This document shows, piece by piece, positions 38,942 to 48,627 of a stretch of 64,000 bases of DNA. Location: assembly GCA_007244375.1 (NCBI GenBank), contig SCVW01000048.1:62001-126000 (forward strand). The letters are read 5' to 3'. The notes beneath the pieces were generated by a model, which did not search any database, had not been told where the DNA came from, and was given only the letters and a program-made list of their open reading frames with translations. The stretch is from Smithella sp. (lineage in GTDB: Bacteria > Desulfobacterota > Syntrophia > Syntrophales > Smithellaceae). Within the stretch, counting starts at the first letter, position 1; each line of letters opens with the position of its first letter. The position numbers and the translations under genes are program-made.

Positions 38942-40984
38942 TTATTTATCAAAACTACCATTTATCTTTCTGTTTTTCAGTTCAGCAATTTTTCCTTTGT
39001 TCCAGCCGGAAGTTTTGCTGAAATATTTTGTGAGACGGGCGATGCCTTCCATTTCAGTCGATCCGCAATGAATACATTTTTCATGCAATCCTCTGGCGGT
39101 TTTTTCACAGGAAAGGCAGAATGTAAATTCCGGATTAAAATCGATTTGGCTGTTGACGGATTCGTAAAAAACTCTGCGAATGAATTGACTTAGATTTTCC
39201 TTTCCCGGATTCAAACTTCCCAACTGGATATGCGTAAAGACTTCTCCTTCCAGATATTTATGGAAAAGGCCTTCCTGAATTACTCTTTGCAAAGGCATAA
39301 CGTCTGCAGCAATATTAAGATATGTTGAATTCGTATAATAAACCGCCCCCTCGGCAATATCACCTTTAACATAACGTCCGGCAGTAGGAGAAAAATATCT
39401 CAAATCGAGACGGGCAAAACGATATGTTGTAGTTTCTGCCAGCGACTGCCCCAGAACAAATTTCATGTTGAGGTCTTTGCTTAAACGCTGTATTTCCTTC
39501 TTTATGAATTCAACGACTTTCAAACCAAACGCAAGAGCATCCGGCGATTGATGCATTTCCTTTCCCACTTGGATTTGCGCCAGTTCATTTAAACCTGCAA
39601 CGCCGATAACATAGCTGGCCATTTTCATTCTTAAAAAGGGAAATCCGTCGTGGTTCATGGCCAGCGCTGCCAGAGGTCCATCTTCAGCATAAGAAAGAAG
39701 TTTTTCCATAAAATCTTTCTTCTGAACGTGAGCTTTTGCCGCTTTCTCTATAAATTCACTCAGCAACGTGAATAATTTCTTTTCATCACCTTCGGCCTTG
39801 TAACCAAGTCTCGGCAAATTCAGCGTCACGCTTTGAATGGCGGCCCGGCGCTGAATCCAAGGCTTATCCAGTTCTTCATCACTGAAATCTGATACAGGCG
39901 CATTTTTTTCTCTGTCAAAAACAAAGCAGGTATTCCCCTTCTGACCGGCTACATCGCAGGCGTAAAGCAGAAAATCCTGAGCTTCTTTATCTTTCCAGAT
40001 ATTTTCCGTGATATGCAGAAGAGGACGCGGCAGAATAAACGGTTTACCTTTTGCATCACCTTTCTCAAACACTTCCAGTATCGCACGGGCAAAGCGCTGG
40101 GCATCGCTAGCATAAGCACTGTAAGGTTTTCCTGTTTTTTTACCTTCCGGGCCTATTGCGGGAAGGTTTGCCCAATAAGGAGGCATTTCATAATATATGT
40201 GTATGTCTGTATAGAGAGCCTGCCCGCCGCGCGTTGCAGAGAGCTGCGAAAATTCATAGACCAGCATTTGCGCAAATTGCTTTACTTCCCTGTCTGTCAT
40301 GGAAGTCAGATAAGGCGCAAAAGAAATATTAACCGCATCCCAGCCGATTGTGCTGGCAAAATGTCCCTGCAGAACCGCGCTGAAACGCACCATGTGCGCC
40401 AGAAGAACTTCAGCGTATTTTGCGGGATTGGCGGAATTTATAGCGTGTGGTAAGTTCAAACCGTTTATTTTCAAATATTCCAGCGACTGACAGCAGCTGT
40501 AAGGACGATCAATGTAACCCAGCGCATGAATGTGAATATCTCCGGCAACGTGCGCCTCGCCGATTTCGGTTGAGAAAACATCATAAAGGGAAAGCTCTCT
40601 TTTGATGCCCTCGGCAAATATCAGATTTGTGCCTTCGGGAGAATGAGGAATATTGGCATCCTGTTTGTTCTGGTGCAGAATCAATCGCCGCACATCGTAA
40701 AGAGGGAAACCCAAACGGCCATGCAATCTGCGCTCCTTCTCCAATCCCATTTCAATCAATCTAACATTAACCAGTTCCCGAATCAGTGCTGTAGACAGTA
40801 CACTGATTCCCGAAGAAATAATCTGCTTTTCCACCTCTTTGGATATTTCCGCGGCCACCTGATAATCGATGTCCGCTTCACGCATTAAAGCGTCCACAAT
40901 TCGCTGGCGGTTCCAGAGAGTAATTTCTTCTCCCGAAGTGCGGACAAAAAGTGTCAAATCTGTAGTTTCAGGATTTTCAGTCAT
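38942..40984 (-). CDS. nrdD: Anaerobic ribonucleoside-triphosphate reductase homologue (NrdD family)
   Basis: 680 residues from ATG at 40984 (an in-frame ATG at 41059 would overlap the HD gene by 74 nt; neither has a strong ribosome site). An N-terminal ATP-cone (VRTSGEEITLWNRQRIVDALMREADI) is followed by the glycyl-radical barrel (VTLNLPRLGY, YYTNSTYLNIAAD) and a C4 zinc site (CLSC...CIHC). The C-terminal loop reads ARLTKYFSKTSGWNKGKIAEL. In NrdD proteins the radical glycine is expected in a GY pair where this protein has KY. No nrdG activase gene is in the window. It makes dNTPs anaerobically if active. It follows the HD gene directly. Confidence 0.85.
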   Translation of the reverse strand: MTENPETTDLTLFVRTSGEEITLWNRQRIVDALMREADIDYQVAAEISKEVEKQIISSGISVLSTALIRELVNVRLIEMGLEKERRLHGRLGFPLYDVRRLILHQNKQDANIPHSPEGTNLIFAEGIKRELSLYDVFSTEIGEAHVAGDIHIHALGYIDRPYSCCQSLEYLKINGLNLPHAINSANPAKYAEVLLAHMVRFSAVLQGHFASTIGWDAVNISFAPYLTSMTDREVKQFAQMLVYEFSQLSATRGGQALYTDIHIYYEMPPYWANLPAIGPEGKKTGKPYSAYASDAQRFARAILEVFEKGDAKGKPFILPRPLLHITENIWKDKEAQDFLLYACDVAGQKGNTCFVFDREKNAPVSDFSDEELDKPWIQRRAAIQSVTLNLPRLGYKAEGDEKKLFTLLSEFIEKAAKAHVQKKDFMEKLLSYAEDGPLAALAMNHDGFPFLRMKMASYVIGVAGLNELAQIQVGKEMHQSPDALAFGLKVVEFIKKEIQRLSKDLNMKFVLGQSLAETTTYRFARLDLRYFSPTAGRYVKGDIAEGAVYYTNSTYLNIAADVMPLQRVIQEGLFHKYLEGEVFTHIQLGSLNPGKENLSQFIRRVFYESVNSQIDFNPEFTFCLSCEKTARGLHEKCIHCGSTEMEGIARLTKYFSKTSGWNKGKIAELKNRKINGSFDK

Positions 40985-40985
40985 A

Positions 40986-42407
40986 TCAAATATTCGTCGG
41001 TATTGACCTTTCGGAACTTCCCAGAACCTTTTCTGCGGCAGCGGATAATTCTCCGTCATAATCGTGATTCAGAGAAAAAACTCTGAAGTGCATGACTCGT
41101 GCCGGGATAAAGCGGTAAATATCCAGAAGCGGTTCCGGCGATGTTTTTTGAGTAACCGGATTGAAAATATTTATTCTTTTTTCCCTTTCGGTTATGGGAT
41201 TGAGCGGACGCGGATCCTGTGTGGCCAGATCAACCTTAAATTTCAGATCTTGCAGCTTTTTCGGCAAATATCTTCTTGTTTTTGCCTCATATTCCTCTGC
41301 CTTGGCAAATCCCACACCACGTTGTATCTGGTCCAGTGAAATTTCGGTAACAAAGGACATCTTCCATTTTACTTCCCGGTCATGAATTTTTTTCCATTCT
41401 GCGGCAAGCCTTCTTTTTTTCTTGTCCTGTGATTCCTGCCAGTTCTGTACATGATTAAATAAAGCCCATTCATCACACTTCAGATAACTATCAAGATTAT
41501 CGAGCGGGTTACCGGGAAAAATCAGATTCATTGTGTCGTGGAAGAATTCCTGAAGGTGCATATCCAGCCCGCGCGTGGTACGGTGGAAATAAACATTCGT
41601 ATACAAATTAAGGCGGGCGTTTAAGAATCTCGCCAGTGCGGAAATGCCCGACTGATGAAGAGTCAATCCTTCCTTCGTAAAAAAAGTATAGTAGCGCAGA
41701 CGCTGAATATCCACCATATCCAGAGAAAAACCGGTCATATAGGCATCGCGTTGAACATAATCGAGATTATCCACGGTATAAACACCGGAAAATAATTGTC
41801 TGAGCATTTGCAACCAGCGCGGCTGTTTGCTTTCCTCTCCTTCTTTGGGCATTTTAATCAGAAAAGCAACTTTCTGAGCGTCCATTTCCTCGCCGCGTGT
41901 AAAATGACCGGAAGGACTTCTCTTAATGCGGGCTAAGTCGATACCCAATTTTCGCTCAATAATATTTTGTCCCACTGTTTCATGTGTTAAATCCCAATCA
42001 CTCAAAAAATTATCATCAAAGAAATGTCCATAAGGGCCGTGGCCAACATCGTGTAGTAAACCGGCAAGTCTCATCAGTTCTTCAACATAATTGCAGGAAG
42101 GTACATCTTTGCAGACAAATGCCAGACTCGGATAAATGCTTTTGGCGAATTCTCCGGCCATGTGCATGGTACCCAGAGAATGCTGAAAGCGTGAATGCTC
42201 CGCCGCCGGATAAACCCAACGCGCACTTTGCAGCTGATAAATCCGCCTCAGTCTCTGCATCCAGGGAGAATCAATTATAGTTTGTTCCGTTATTTCTTTA
42301 GCCGTCTTATTTTCCGGTACCGTAAACAGAATATATTGATGAATGGGATCGGCAATCAGCGCCATTCCATTATAAATATTCTGATTGACAGAGTTGATCT
42401 TTTTCAT
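40986..42407 (-). CDS. HD-domain dNTP triphosphohydrolase-like protein (SAMHD1/dGTPase group)
   Basis: 473 residues. The HD metal site is RFQHSLGTMHMA (about 73-84) and LLHDVGHGPYGHFF (117-130); a third Asp lies in NLDYVQRDAYMTG. This is the pattern of HD phosphohydrolases related to SAMHD1 and YdhJ-type proteins, which cleave dNTPs or related nucleotides. The frame is open to a TTG at 42443; the ATG at 42407 is chosen although no clear Shine-Dalgarno is present. The stop is 1 nt before the nrdD start, so the two are cotranscribed, linking dNTP synthesis and removal. Confidence 0.82.
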   Translation of the reverse strand: MKKINSVNQNIYNGMALIADPIHQYILFTVPENKTAKEITEQTIIDSPWMQRLRRIYQLQSARWVYPAAEHSRFQHSLGTMHMAGEFAKSIYPSLAFVCKDVPSCNYVEELMRLAGLLHDVGHGPYGHFFDDNFLSDWDLTHETVGQNIIERKLGIDLARIKRSPSGHFTRGEEMDAQKVAFLIKMPKEGEESKQPRWLQMLRQLFSGVYTVDNLDYVQRDAYMTGFSLDMVDIQRLRYYTFFTKEGLTLHQSGISALARFLNARLNLYTNVYFHRTTRGLDMHLQEFFHDTMNLIFPGNPLDNLDSYLKCDEWALFNHVQNWQESQDKKKRRLAAEWKKIHDREVKWKMSFVTEISLDQIQRGVGFAKAEEYEAKTRRYLPKKLQDLKFKVDLATQDPRPLNPITEREKRINIFNPVTQKTSPEPLLDIYRFIPARVMHFRVFSLNHDYDGELSAAAEKVLGSSERSIPTNI

Positions 42408-42466
42408 GTCGAATTGTGTATAATATGCCGCACAAAAAATCAATTTTAATCATTCATACCAATTCG

Positions 42467-42543
42467 CTTCCTTTGGCTAACTTTGTTGGCAACGAAGCCC
42501 GGCGTATGCCGGGTCGTCTCGGCACCTGCAATCCTAATGGCAT
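42467..42543. repeat. REP-like intergenic element, copy 3 (inverse orientation)
   Basis: CCCGGCGTATGCCGGG (42498-42513) is a perfect 16-bp palindrome. Read on the minus strand, 42498-42515 matches 36514-36531 at 17 of 18 positions and the flanks (ACAAAG, TAGC) also agree. Confidence 0.65.
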
Positions 42544-42631
42544 ATTTATACTTGACTATTAATTGCCGGCAATTTATTATTTTCACGTATTTAAACCAGT
42601 AATCAGCACACTGTCAGGGGGGAATTTTAAT

Positions 42632-43753
42632 ATGGGAATGGACAATATAATTTTCCTGGAAGTTATCGAATGGTTTGATGAATCAGGCAAAGAAATTGTA
42701 CACAGAATTCCTCAGAAGGGTTCAGGAGAAATAAAATTCGGCGCACAGCTGACGGTTCGGGAAAGCCAGTGCGCTGTTTTTTTCTATAACGGTAAGGCTT
42801 ATGATGCTTTCGGCCCTGGCCGTCATACTCTAAAAACAGCCAATATTCCACTTTTGACCAAGGTAATTGCCATTCCCTGGGGAATGACCAGCCCCCTGCG
42901 AGCAGAAGTTTACTTTGTTAACATGAAAGTTTTTACAGATTTAAAATGGGGTACGCGCGATCCGGTTGCTTTTCGTGACAAGGAGCTCGGACTGATTCGT
43001 CTGCGCGCTTTCGGTGTTTTTAACATCCGCGTTATCCAGCCGCTTCTGCTGATCAATTCGCTTGTAGGAACACAAGGAATTTTCAGCACCGAAGAAATAG
43101 AAGAATATCTGAATCGTGTTATCGTATCGCGTTTTAACGATTATATGGGCGAAAAAGTAGACACTATCTTCAATCTGCCGGGCAAGTATAATGATTTTTC
43201 CGAAGGTCTGAAAAAGACTCTACAGATTGACTTAAGCAAGTTCGGTCTGGCACTGACCGATTTGTATATCAACTCCATCACCCCTCCTCCGGAAGTTCAA
43301 AAAGCCATTGACGATAAAAGCCGTCTGGGTATTTTTGATGACCTTAACAAGCTTCTGAAAATGAAAACGGCAATGGCGGTCGAAACTGCATCGCAGACGC
43401 AATCAGCAGAGGGAGCGGGACTGGGAATGGGCTTGGGTTTTATGATTCCCGGAATGCTTGCCGAAGCCTTCAAAAGTGTTTCTCCCGCAACAACTGTTCC
43501 TGAAGTTTTTGTTTGTCCTGATTGCAAACAAGCAATCCCCAAAGAATCACGTTTCTGTCCCGCCTGCGGGCACCAGTTGTTAATCATAAACAAGTGTGCG
43601 CATTGCGGAAAAAATTTACCGGTTAACGCCAATTTCTGCGTCAATTGCGGCAAGGCAGTGACAGTTAAGCCTTCCGTCAAGAAATGCTCCAAGTGCGGCT
43701 TTGAAAATTTACCGGAATCCATTTATTGCAATAAGTGCGGTGAACGGCTCTAA
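42632..43753 (+). CDS. SPFH-domain protein with three C-terminal zinc ribbons
   Basis: About 373 residues. Residues 1-240 resemble the SPFH/band-7-like domain of the YdjI/virion-core-type family (VRESQCAVFFYNGKAYDAFGPGRHTL, LRAFGVFNIRV). A Gly/Met-rich linker (AGLGMGLGFMIPGMLAEAF) follows and then three zinc-ribbon units with paired CxxC (CPDC/CPAC, CAHC/CVNC, CSKC/CNKC). Function is unknown; membrane or protein-scaffold roles are proposed for such proteins. GGGGGGA lies 8 nt before the ATG at 42632, so it is preferred to upstream starts. The next gene overlaps its 3' end. Confidence 0.8.
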   Translation: MGMDNIIFLEVIEWFDESGKEIVHRIPQKGSGEIKFGAQLTVRESQCAVFFYNGKAYDAFGPGRHTLKTANIPLLTKVIAIPWGMTSPLRAEVYFVNMKVFTDLKWGTRDPVAFRDKELGLIRLRAFGVFNIRVIQPLLLINSLVGTQGIFSTEEIEEYLNRVIVSRFNDYMGEKVDTIFNLPGKYNDFSEGLKKTLQIDLSKFGLALTDLYINSITPPPEVQKAIDDKSRLGIFDDLNKLLKMKTAMAVETASQTQSAEGAGLGMGLGFMIPGMLAEAFKSVSPATTVPEVFVCPDCKQAIPKESRFCPACGHQLLIINKCAHCGKNLPVNANFCVNCGKAVTVKPSVKKCSKCGFENLPESIYCNKCGERL

Positions 43754-45038
43754 CTTCCAGATTGAACAACAATGTCCTCAGTGTGGAGCGCCGATAATTC
43801 TCGACGAAGCCGATCGTATTCTTGCGTGTAAATTCTGCCGCACCCGTGTCTACCTTACAGCGGAAGATTTTTTCCGTTTTTATATTCCTCCTGCGGGAGG
43901 AACTTCCGAAACCATCTATTTCATTCCTTACTGGCGCATTAAAGGTCTTTCTTTCGCAATTCAGGAAAAAGATATCGTGGTAGATCATCAAGGTTCTTTA
44001 TTCTCGTACGGTCTTTCATCTACAATAAAATCAGTAGATATTTCCCACAAGTTTTTTGACATAAATACTTTATCCTTAGATTCCGATTTGCTTCCGCATT
44101 CTTTGGGATTACGGCCTCAGGCGATGAAATTAAAATTTGTGGGAAGCAACAAGCATGAAGGCAAATTTCTCAAGTTTCCTTCAAAGTCGAGTGAAACAAT
44201 AATAAACGCTTATCAGAAACGCACTGACGGTATTTATAAAGCAATATTCATAGGTGAAACTACAAGTGTAATTTATACTCCGGTATACTGTGCCAATAAT
44301 CGCGTCTACGATGCAATTCTGAAAAGACCGCTTGAACTAATGCAAAGAGACATGGAAGTAGAGCAGGCTCTTATCTCTACTGATGATGAAAAATGGCACG
44401 TGGAATTTCTTCCCCTGCTTTGTCCTGATTGCGGAGCAGATCTGCCGGGAGAAAAAGACGCTTTGATAGTATTTTGTGATAATTGTCGCGCTGCCTGGAA
44501 TCCTTCTGGTAAAAAATTCAGCAGGGTTAAATATTCAGTCTGGCGAGAAACGAAAGACGACATTACTTACCTCCCCTTCTGGCAATTGAAAGTGAAAGTC
44601 AGTGGCATTAAACTGGAAACTTACGCCGATTTAATCAAAGTGGCCAACCTGCCCAAATCTCCAAGTGAGGTTTGGGCACAGACTCCCTTTTACTTTTTCG
44701 TTCCGGCGTTCAAACTTAATCCGTCTTTATTTTTGCGCTGGTGCAGACAATTAACTGTAACACCTCTACCCGAAAATTTAACCGCGGATTTTCCGGTAAA
44801 GAAAATTTATCAAGTCACTCTTCCTGCAAACGAAGCAATGGAAAGTTCTCTTCTTACTCTGGCAAGCTTAATAGCTGACAAAAGAAATCTTGCCGATTTG
44901 TTGTCTTCACTTAATTTTACTTTGGAAGATTCTTCTCTTGTCCTTCATCCTTTCAGGGTCAGCGCCGGAGAATTAATTCACACAAAGCTTGGCTTCCCTA
45001 TGTATATAAACGCGCTGGAGATGGGATCATATATATAA
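43740..45038 (+). CDS. Zinc-ribbon protein, partner of the SPFH protein
   Basis: About 432 residues, not assigned to a named family. It starts with a TFIIB-like zinc ribbon (CPQCGAPI...CKFCRTRVYL) and has a second one in the middle (CPDCGADLPG...CDNCRAAW), each followed by a beta-rich domain with the same FIPYWRIKG / YLPFWQLKV element, so the protein looks internally duplicated. GTG at 43740 is the likely start (overlap of 14 nt with the upstream stop); the TTG at 43701 is an alternative. The overlap and shared zinc ribbons suggest both proteins work together. Confidence 0.65.
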   Translation: MNGSNFQIEQQCPQCGAPIILDEADRILACKFCRTRVYLTAEDFFRFYIPPAGGTSETIYFIPYWRIKGLSFAIQEKDIVVDHQGSLFSYGLSSTIKSVDISHKFFDINTLSLDSDLLPHSLGLRPQAMKLKFVGSNKHEGKFLKFPSKSSETIINAYQKRTDGIYKAIFIGETTSVIYTPVYCANNRVYDAILKRPLELMQRDMEVEQALISTDDEKWHVEFLPLLCPDCGADLPGEKDALIVFCDNCRAAWNPSGKKFSRVKYSVWRETKDDITYLPFWQLKVKVSGIKLETYADLIKVANLPKSPSEVWAQTPFYFFVPAFKLNPSLFLRWCRQLTVTPLPENLTADFPVKKIYQVTLPANEAMESSLLTLASLIADKRNLADLLSSLNFTLEDSSLVLHPFRVSAGELIHTKLGFPMYINALEMGSYI

Positions 45039-45192
45039 GCATCAATTTGGCAAAAATGGCCGTCAATCAAATTATCTTGACATACAAAAAAGTCACTCAT
45101 ATACTTACAAGTTAAAAAGATGAATTTTGTATCTGACAGGTCAATGCTGACATGCATTTATTGGAGACTCATTTACCGTAAAGGATGCAATC

Positions 45193-46437
45193 GTGAAAGC
45201 TGCCGAATTAAACACCTTACAACAATTACTGAATGACCGTGGCTGGCACCTGCGTTTCAATGAGGAACTGGAACGCGAATTCCAGCTGGATTATGCACAC
45301 CGCTATTACGCACATATGCAAGTGGCGGGGATTATGGGAGTGATTGCCTTCATGGCCTGCGGCATATTAGACCTGATTTGGATGCGCGAAATGGCTGGCA
45401 GAACGTGGTTGATAAGGATGATTGCAGGAGTGCCCATGTGGGGTCCTTTAGTGCTCAGTTTCTGGGGAAAATTCAGACAAAAAATCGGCGAACGTTACAT
45501 GCAGCTTATTATCTGCATCTTTGCCACAAGTGCAGTAGGCGGTCTTATCGCAATTTCTCTTAATTCAACCGAACCGTATAATTACTATTACTACAACGCT
45601 GTTACCGTAGCGATAGTAATAGTATTTGTGCTGTCGCGCATACAGTTCAAATGGGGGATAGTCTCCGCAATTATTATGTGGTTATCCCTCAATGTAGGAC
45701 TGATCGCTTTTGGTCCGGAAAGTAATAAACTGGCCATTATAATTATCACAAATTACGTTTTTATTGGCTCTGCCGTCAGTGCTCTGATCGGCACTTTCCT
45801 GATAGAGCGCAGTTTGCGACAGAATTATCTGCAATCGCGCATGCTTTCCCTTGAGAATCGCGACCTTGAGGAATCGAACCTGAAACTGCAATATCTTTCT
45901 GCCATCGATGGTCTCACTCAGGTTGCCAACCGTCGTAGCCTTGACAGAAACCTCTCCATAGAATGGCAACGTGCCCTGCGTAAACGAGAACCGATAGGCT
46001 TCATAATGGCTGATATTGATCACTTCAAGATATTCAATGACACATACGGTCATCAGGCCGGCGATGAGTGTCTGCGTGTTGTGGCTACATCACTCAAAGA
46101 TTACGCGCGCCGTCCGGGAGATTTGGCCGCTCGTTACGGGGGAGAAGAGTTTGCGCTGGTGCTTACCGACTCCAGCGCCGAGCAGGCTGGTATTGTCGCC
46201 GAACAGATACGTGAGAAAATTATGAATGTAGTAATTAAGTACAAGAAAAATGATCCCACCCATGTCACTGCCAGTTTTGGAGTAGCAAGTATGGTGCCCG
46301 GCAGTGGACAGGCCACTCCCGAAGCACTGATTCTGGCTGCCGATCAGGCAATGTACCAGGCTAAACGATCAGGCCGCAATCGCGTGGTAATTTTTGGCCA
46401 ATCTGTTGATGATCAGCAGGGACAGCGTTCTCAGTAA
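45193..46437 (+). CDS. Diguanylate cyclase with membrane sensor domain
   Basis: 414 residues. Five or six hydrophobic helices (about 42-205) form a membrane sensor (MASE-like); a coiled linker and a GGDEF domain follow. The active site is GGEEF (316-320), with metal Asp in MADIDHFKIFND, and an RPGD inhibitory I-site lies five residues before GGEEF. It makes cyclic di-GMP from GTP and should be product-inhibited. The start is GTG with AAAGGA 8 nt upstream. Confidence 0.93.
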   Translation: MKAAELNTLQQLLNDRGWHLRFNEELEREFQLDYAHRYYAHMQVAGIMGVIAFMACGILDLIWMREMAGRTWLIRMIAGVPMWGPLVLSFWGKFRQKIGERYMQLIICIFATSAVGGLIAISLNSTEPYNYYYYNAVTVAIVIVFVLSRIQFKWGIVSAIIMWLSLNVGLIAFGPESNKLAIIIITNYVFIGSAVSALIGTFLIERSLRQNYLQSRMLSLENRDLEESNLKLQYLSAIDGLTQVANRRSLDRNLSIEWQRALRKREPIGFIMADIDHFKIFNDTYGHQAGDECLRVVATSLKDYARRPGDLAARYGGEEFALVLTDSSAEQAGIVAEQIREKIMNVVIKYKKNDPTHVTASFGVASMVPGSGQATPEALILAADQAMYQAKRSGRNRVVIFGQSVDDQQGQRSQ

Positions 46438-46698
46438 TAAACAAACCATGATAAACCCGCTTATATCAGTTGCGGACTGACGGCAAGAATTTTATTCTTG
46501 ATTAATAAAATAAACTTTCGCCGATAAATATTCATATAGAATACTTATGAGAGAATTTATTTTGAAAATAATTATTTTACAAAAAATATCAAGTTTTTTA
46601 TATGTATTTACACGACTTTTAACTTGACATTTCCATTGAATTACTAATTACTGACCTGCGCGTAATTGAAATAAAAATACCAATGCGGAATAATCACC

Positions 46699-48525
46699 AT
46701 GAATGATAAAACATCCGACATAACCGTTGAGGAACATAGTAGCTTCGACAAATACTATATTATGTACGACCCCTCAACGGTTAATCTGATGGAAAAAATA
46801 GGTGCGGATAATTTTATAGTATCTGATATTATCGAATTTTTGACAGGCAAGAAACTGGAAACATGTAATGAAGGAAACTATGCTGAATTTCTAGCATTCA
46901 ACACTAACCTGCTCCGAAAAGGCATGCTTGAGCAGATGGCAATAGAACCTTACAGTTCATATTACATAGCCAATCAAATATGCAAGGCAGATCAAACCGC
47001 AAAAGTCATGCTGGCTGATGATACCCGCAGAACCATCGGACAGGTAATTTCAATGGAAAGAAAAAAACCTGCTGCTGTTTTTATCAGCGTTATCAGCTCG
47101 AATTTTCAGGCCGCCTGCGCCGCAACCCTTGTCTTAAACAGAGCTAATATTCCGGTCATCATAGGCGGAATCCATGTGTCCACAAGTCCTTTTGATATTG
47201 ACACATACTTACGACGTTATCTTCCGCGTCCTGAACTTGTCGCTCAGGTCATAGGCGCCGGTGATTTGTCCACGATAAAAGAAATTATAGCGGATATTGC
47301 TCAGTCCAGTCTGAAGAAAGAATATCATGGAGAAACACCTATTGAGGACGGCGCGTGGGGATCTTTACGTGTAGATGAGCTGCCCAAAATCATTCCGCAC
47401 TTTGTCGATAAATTCCCTGTCATCGGTCCAATTCTTTCACGGATGATCGAAACAAATGTTACAACACCATTTTTGGGCTGCCCCTATTCATGCAGCTTCT
47501 GTTCAATTTCGTCCTTACCCAAAGAGAAACGAAAATTCACATCACGTTCGCCCGAAGATTTCACGGCAGAAATGCTGGAAAAACAGAAGACCGGCGCCAA
47601 TTTTAAAAACAGGTTTTATTTTATATCGCCGGATAATCTTCTTGTCGGCGGAAAAAAATTGTACGATGTTCTGAACAAAATGATTGAAAGTCCTCTGGCA
47701 ATAAATTACGCGGCACAAATAAGCATTGAAATTGCCGATGATGAAGAACTGCTTAAGAGGTTGCGGCTTTCCGGAGCATCGCACTTTTTCATCGGTTTGG
47801 AATCTCTTGATGTAAGAAATCTTGAATTTGTCGGGAAAAACATAACTCCCAAGATTAAGAAGTCCGGAGAGACCGTCGAAGAATACTACTCATCGCGAAT
47901 CAAAAAGATTCAGGATTACGGCATTTCAGTTCACGGAGCTTTTATGTTCGGTATGCCTTATGATTATTTCAATTCCTTAGAGGATCACTCGGGGAAAAAA
48001 ATAATTGAATTCTGCAAGAAAAACAAGATAGGTATACAACCCACTTGTCTGAGCAACCTACCCGGCTCACTGGATTTTATTGAAGGCCTGAAAAGAGATG
48101 AATTAATTTATGGCAATCCGGGTTCAATGGATTATTTTTGTTCTCTTACCATTGCCGATTTAACTGAAAGCAACAGAAAAATACCGGATTCTTTATTTAA
48201 CAGCCCGCTTGTAACTTTCTATATGCTCTACGATACAATGAAAAATATCGGATCATATTTCAATGCCTTGGGTCTTGCCTATTTCATGGCTCGGAAAGCA
48301 TGGAATATGCCCACCTCCAACGGGTTAAAAAATCTTAAGGAACGAGCAATTGATGCTTTTGCCGGTGTTGGATTTCAATTGGGATGCAGCGCTTATTTTG
48401 AACTTTACAAAGACCTTGCCTATTCAACCAAATGGATAAACGGAACATTTGAAAGACTATACAAATATGAAAAAAATCCGGAAATAAAAAAACTTTTTCA
48501 TGATTATATAAAAAATTTCACATAA
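46699..48525 (+). CDS. B12-binding-domain radical SAM protein
   Basis: 608 residues. Residues about 125-200 resemble a cobalamin-binding-type Rossmann domain (AVFISVISSNFQAACAATLVLNRANIPVIIGGIHVS) without the classical DxHxxG motif. The radical SAM cluster motif is CPYSCSFC (Cys261, 265, 268), followed by a typical barrel (FIGLESLD, FMFGMPYD). The reaction is unknown; members of this class (BchE-, HpnP-like) do methylations or ring chemistry. A TTGACA box stands at 46624-46629 with a poor -10. The gene is alone on the plus strand. Confidence 0.85.
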   Translation: MNDKTSDITVEEHSSFDKYYIMYDPSTVNLMEKIGADNFIVSDIIEFLTGKKLETCNEGNYAEFLAFNTNLLRKGMLEQMAIEPYSSYYIANQICKADQTAKVMLADDTRRTIGQVISMERKKPAAVFISVISSNFQAACAATLVLNRANIPVIIGGIHVSTSPFDIDTYLRRYLPRPELVAQVIGAGDLSTIKEIIADIAQSSLKKEYHGETPIEDGAWGSLRVDELPKIIPHFVDKFPVIGPILSRMIETNVTTPFLGCPYSCSFCSISSLPKEKRKFTSRSPEDFTAEMLEKQKTGANFKNRFYFISPDNLLVGGKKLYDVLNKMIESPLAINYAAQISIEIADDEELLKRLRLSGASHFFIGLESLDVRNLEFVGKNITPKIKKSGETVEEYYSSRIKKIQDYGISVHGAFMFGMPYDYFNSLEDHSGKKIIEFCKKNKIGIQPTCLSNLPGSLDFIEGLKRDELIYGNPGSMDYFCSLTIADLTESNRKIPDSLFNSPLVTFYMLYDTMKNIGSYFNALGLAYFMARKAWNMPTSNGLKNLKERAIDAFAGVGFQLGCSAYFELYKDLAYSTKWINGTFERLYKYEKNPEIKKLFHDYIKNFT

Positions 48526-48536
48526 AGTATATGAAA

Positions 48537-48576
48537 TAACCGGGCATAGTATTCATTAGAACTCTATGCCCGGTTA
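48537..48576. terminator. Convergent hairpin between radical SAM gene and SDR gene
   Basis: TAACCGGGCATAG (48537-48549) pairs with 48564-48576 over 13 bp. T tracts are poor on both sides, but its place between convergent genes fits a bidirectional terminator. Confidence 0.7.
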
Positions 48577-48627
48577 AAAATTGCCAGTGATTAAGATCTG
48601 TAATGAAGTACTTCACAAACTAACTTG

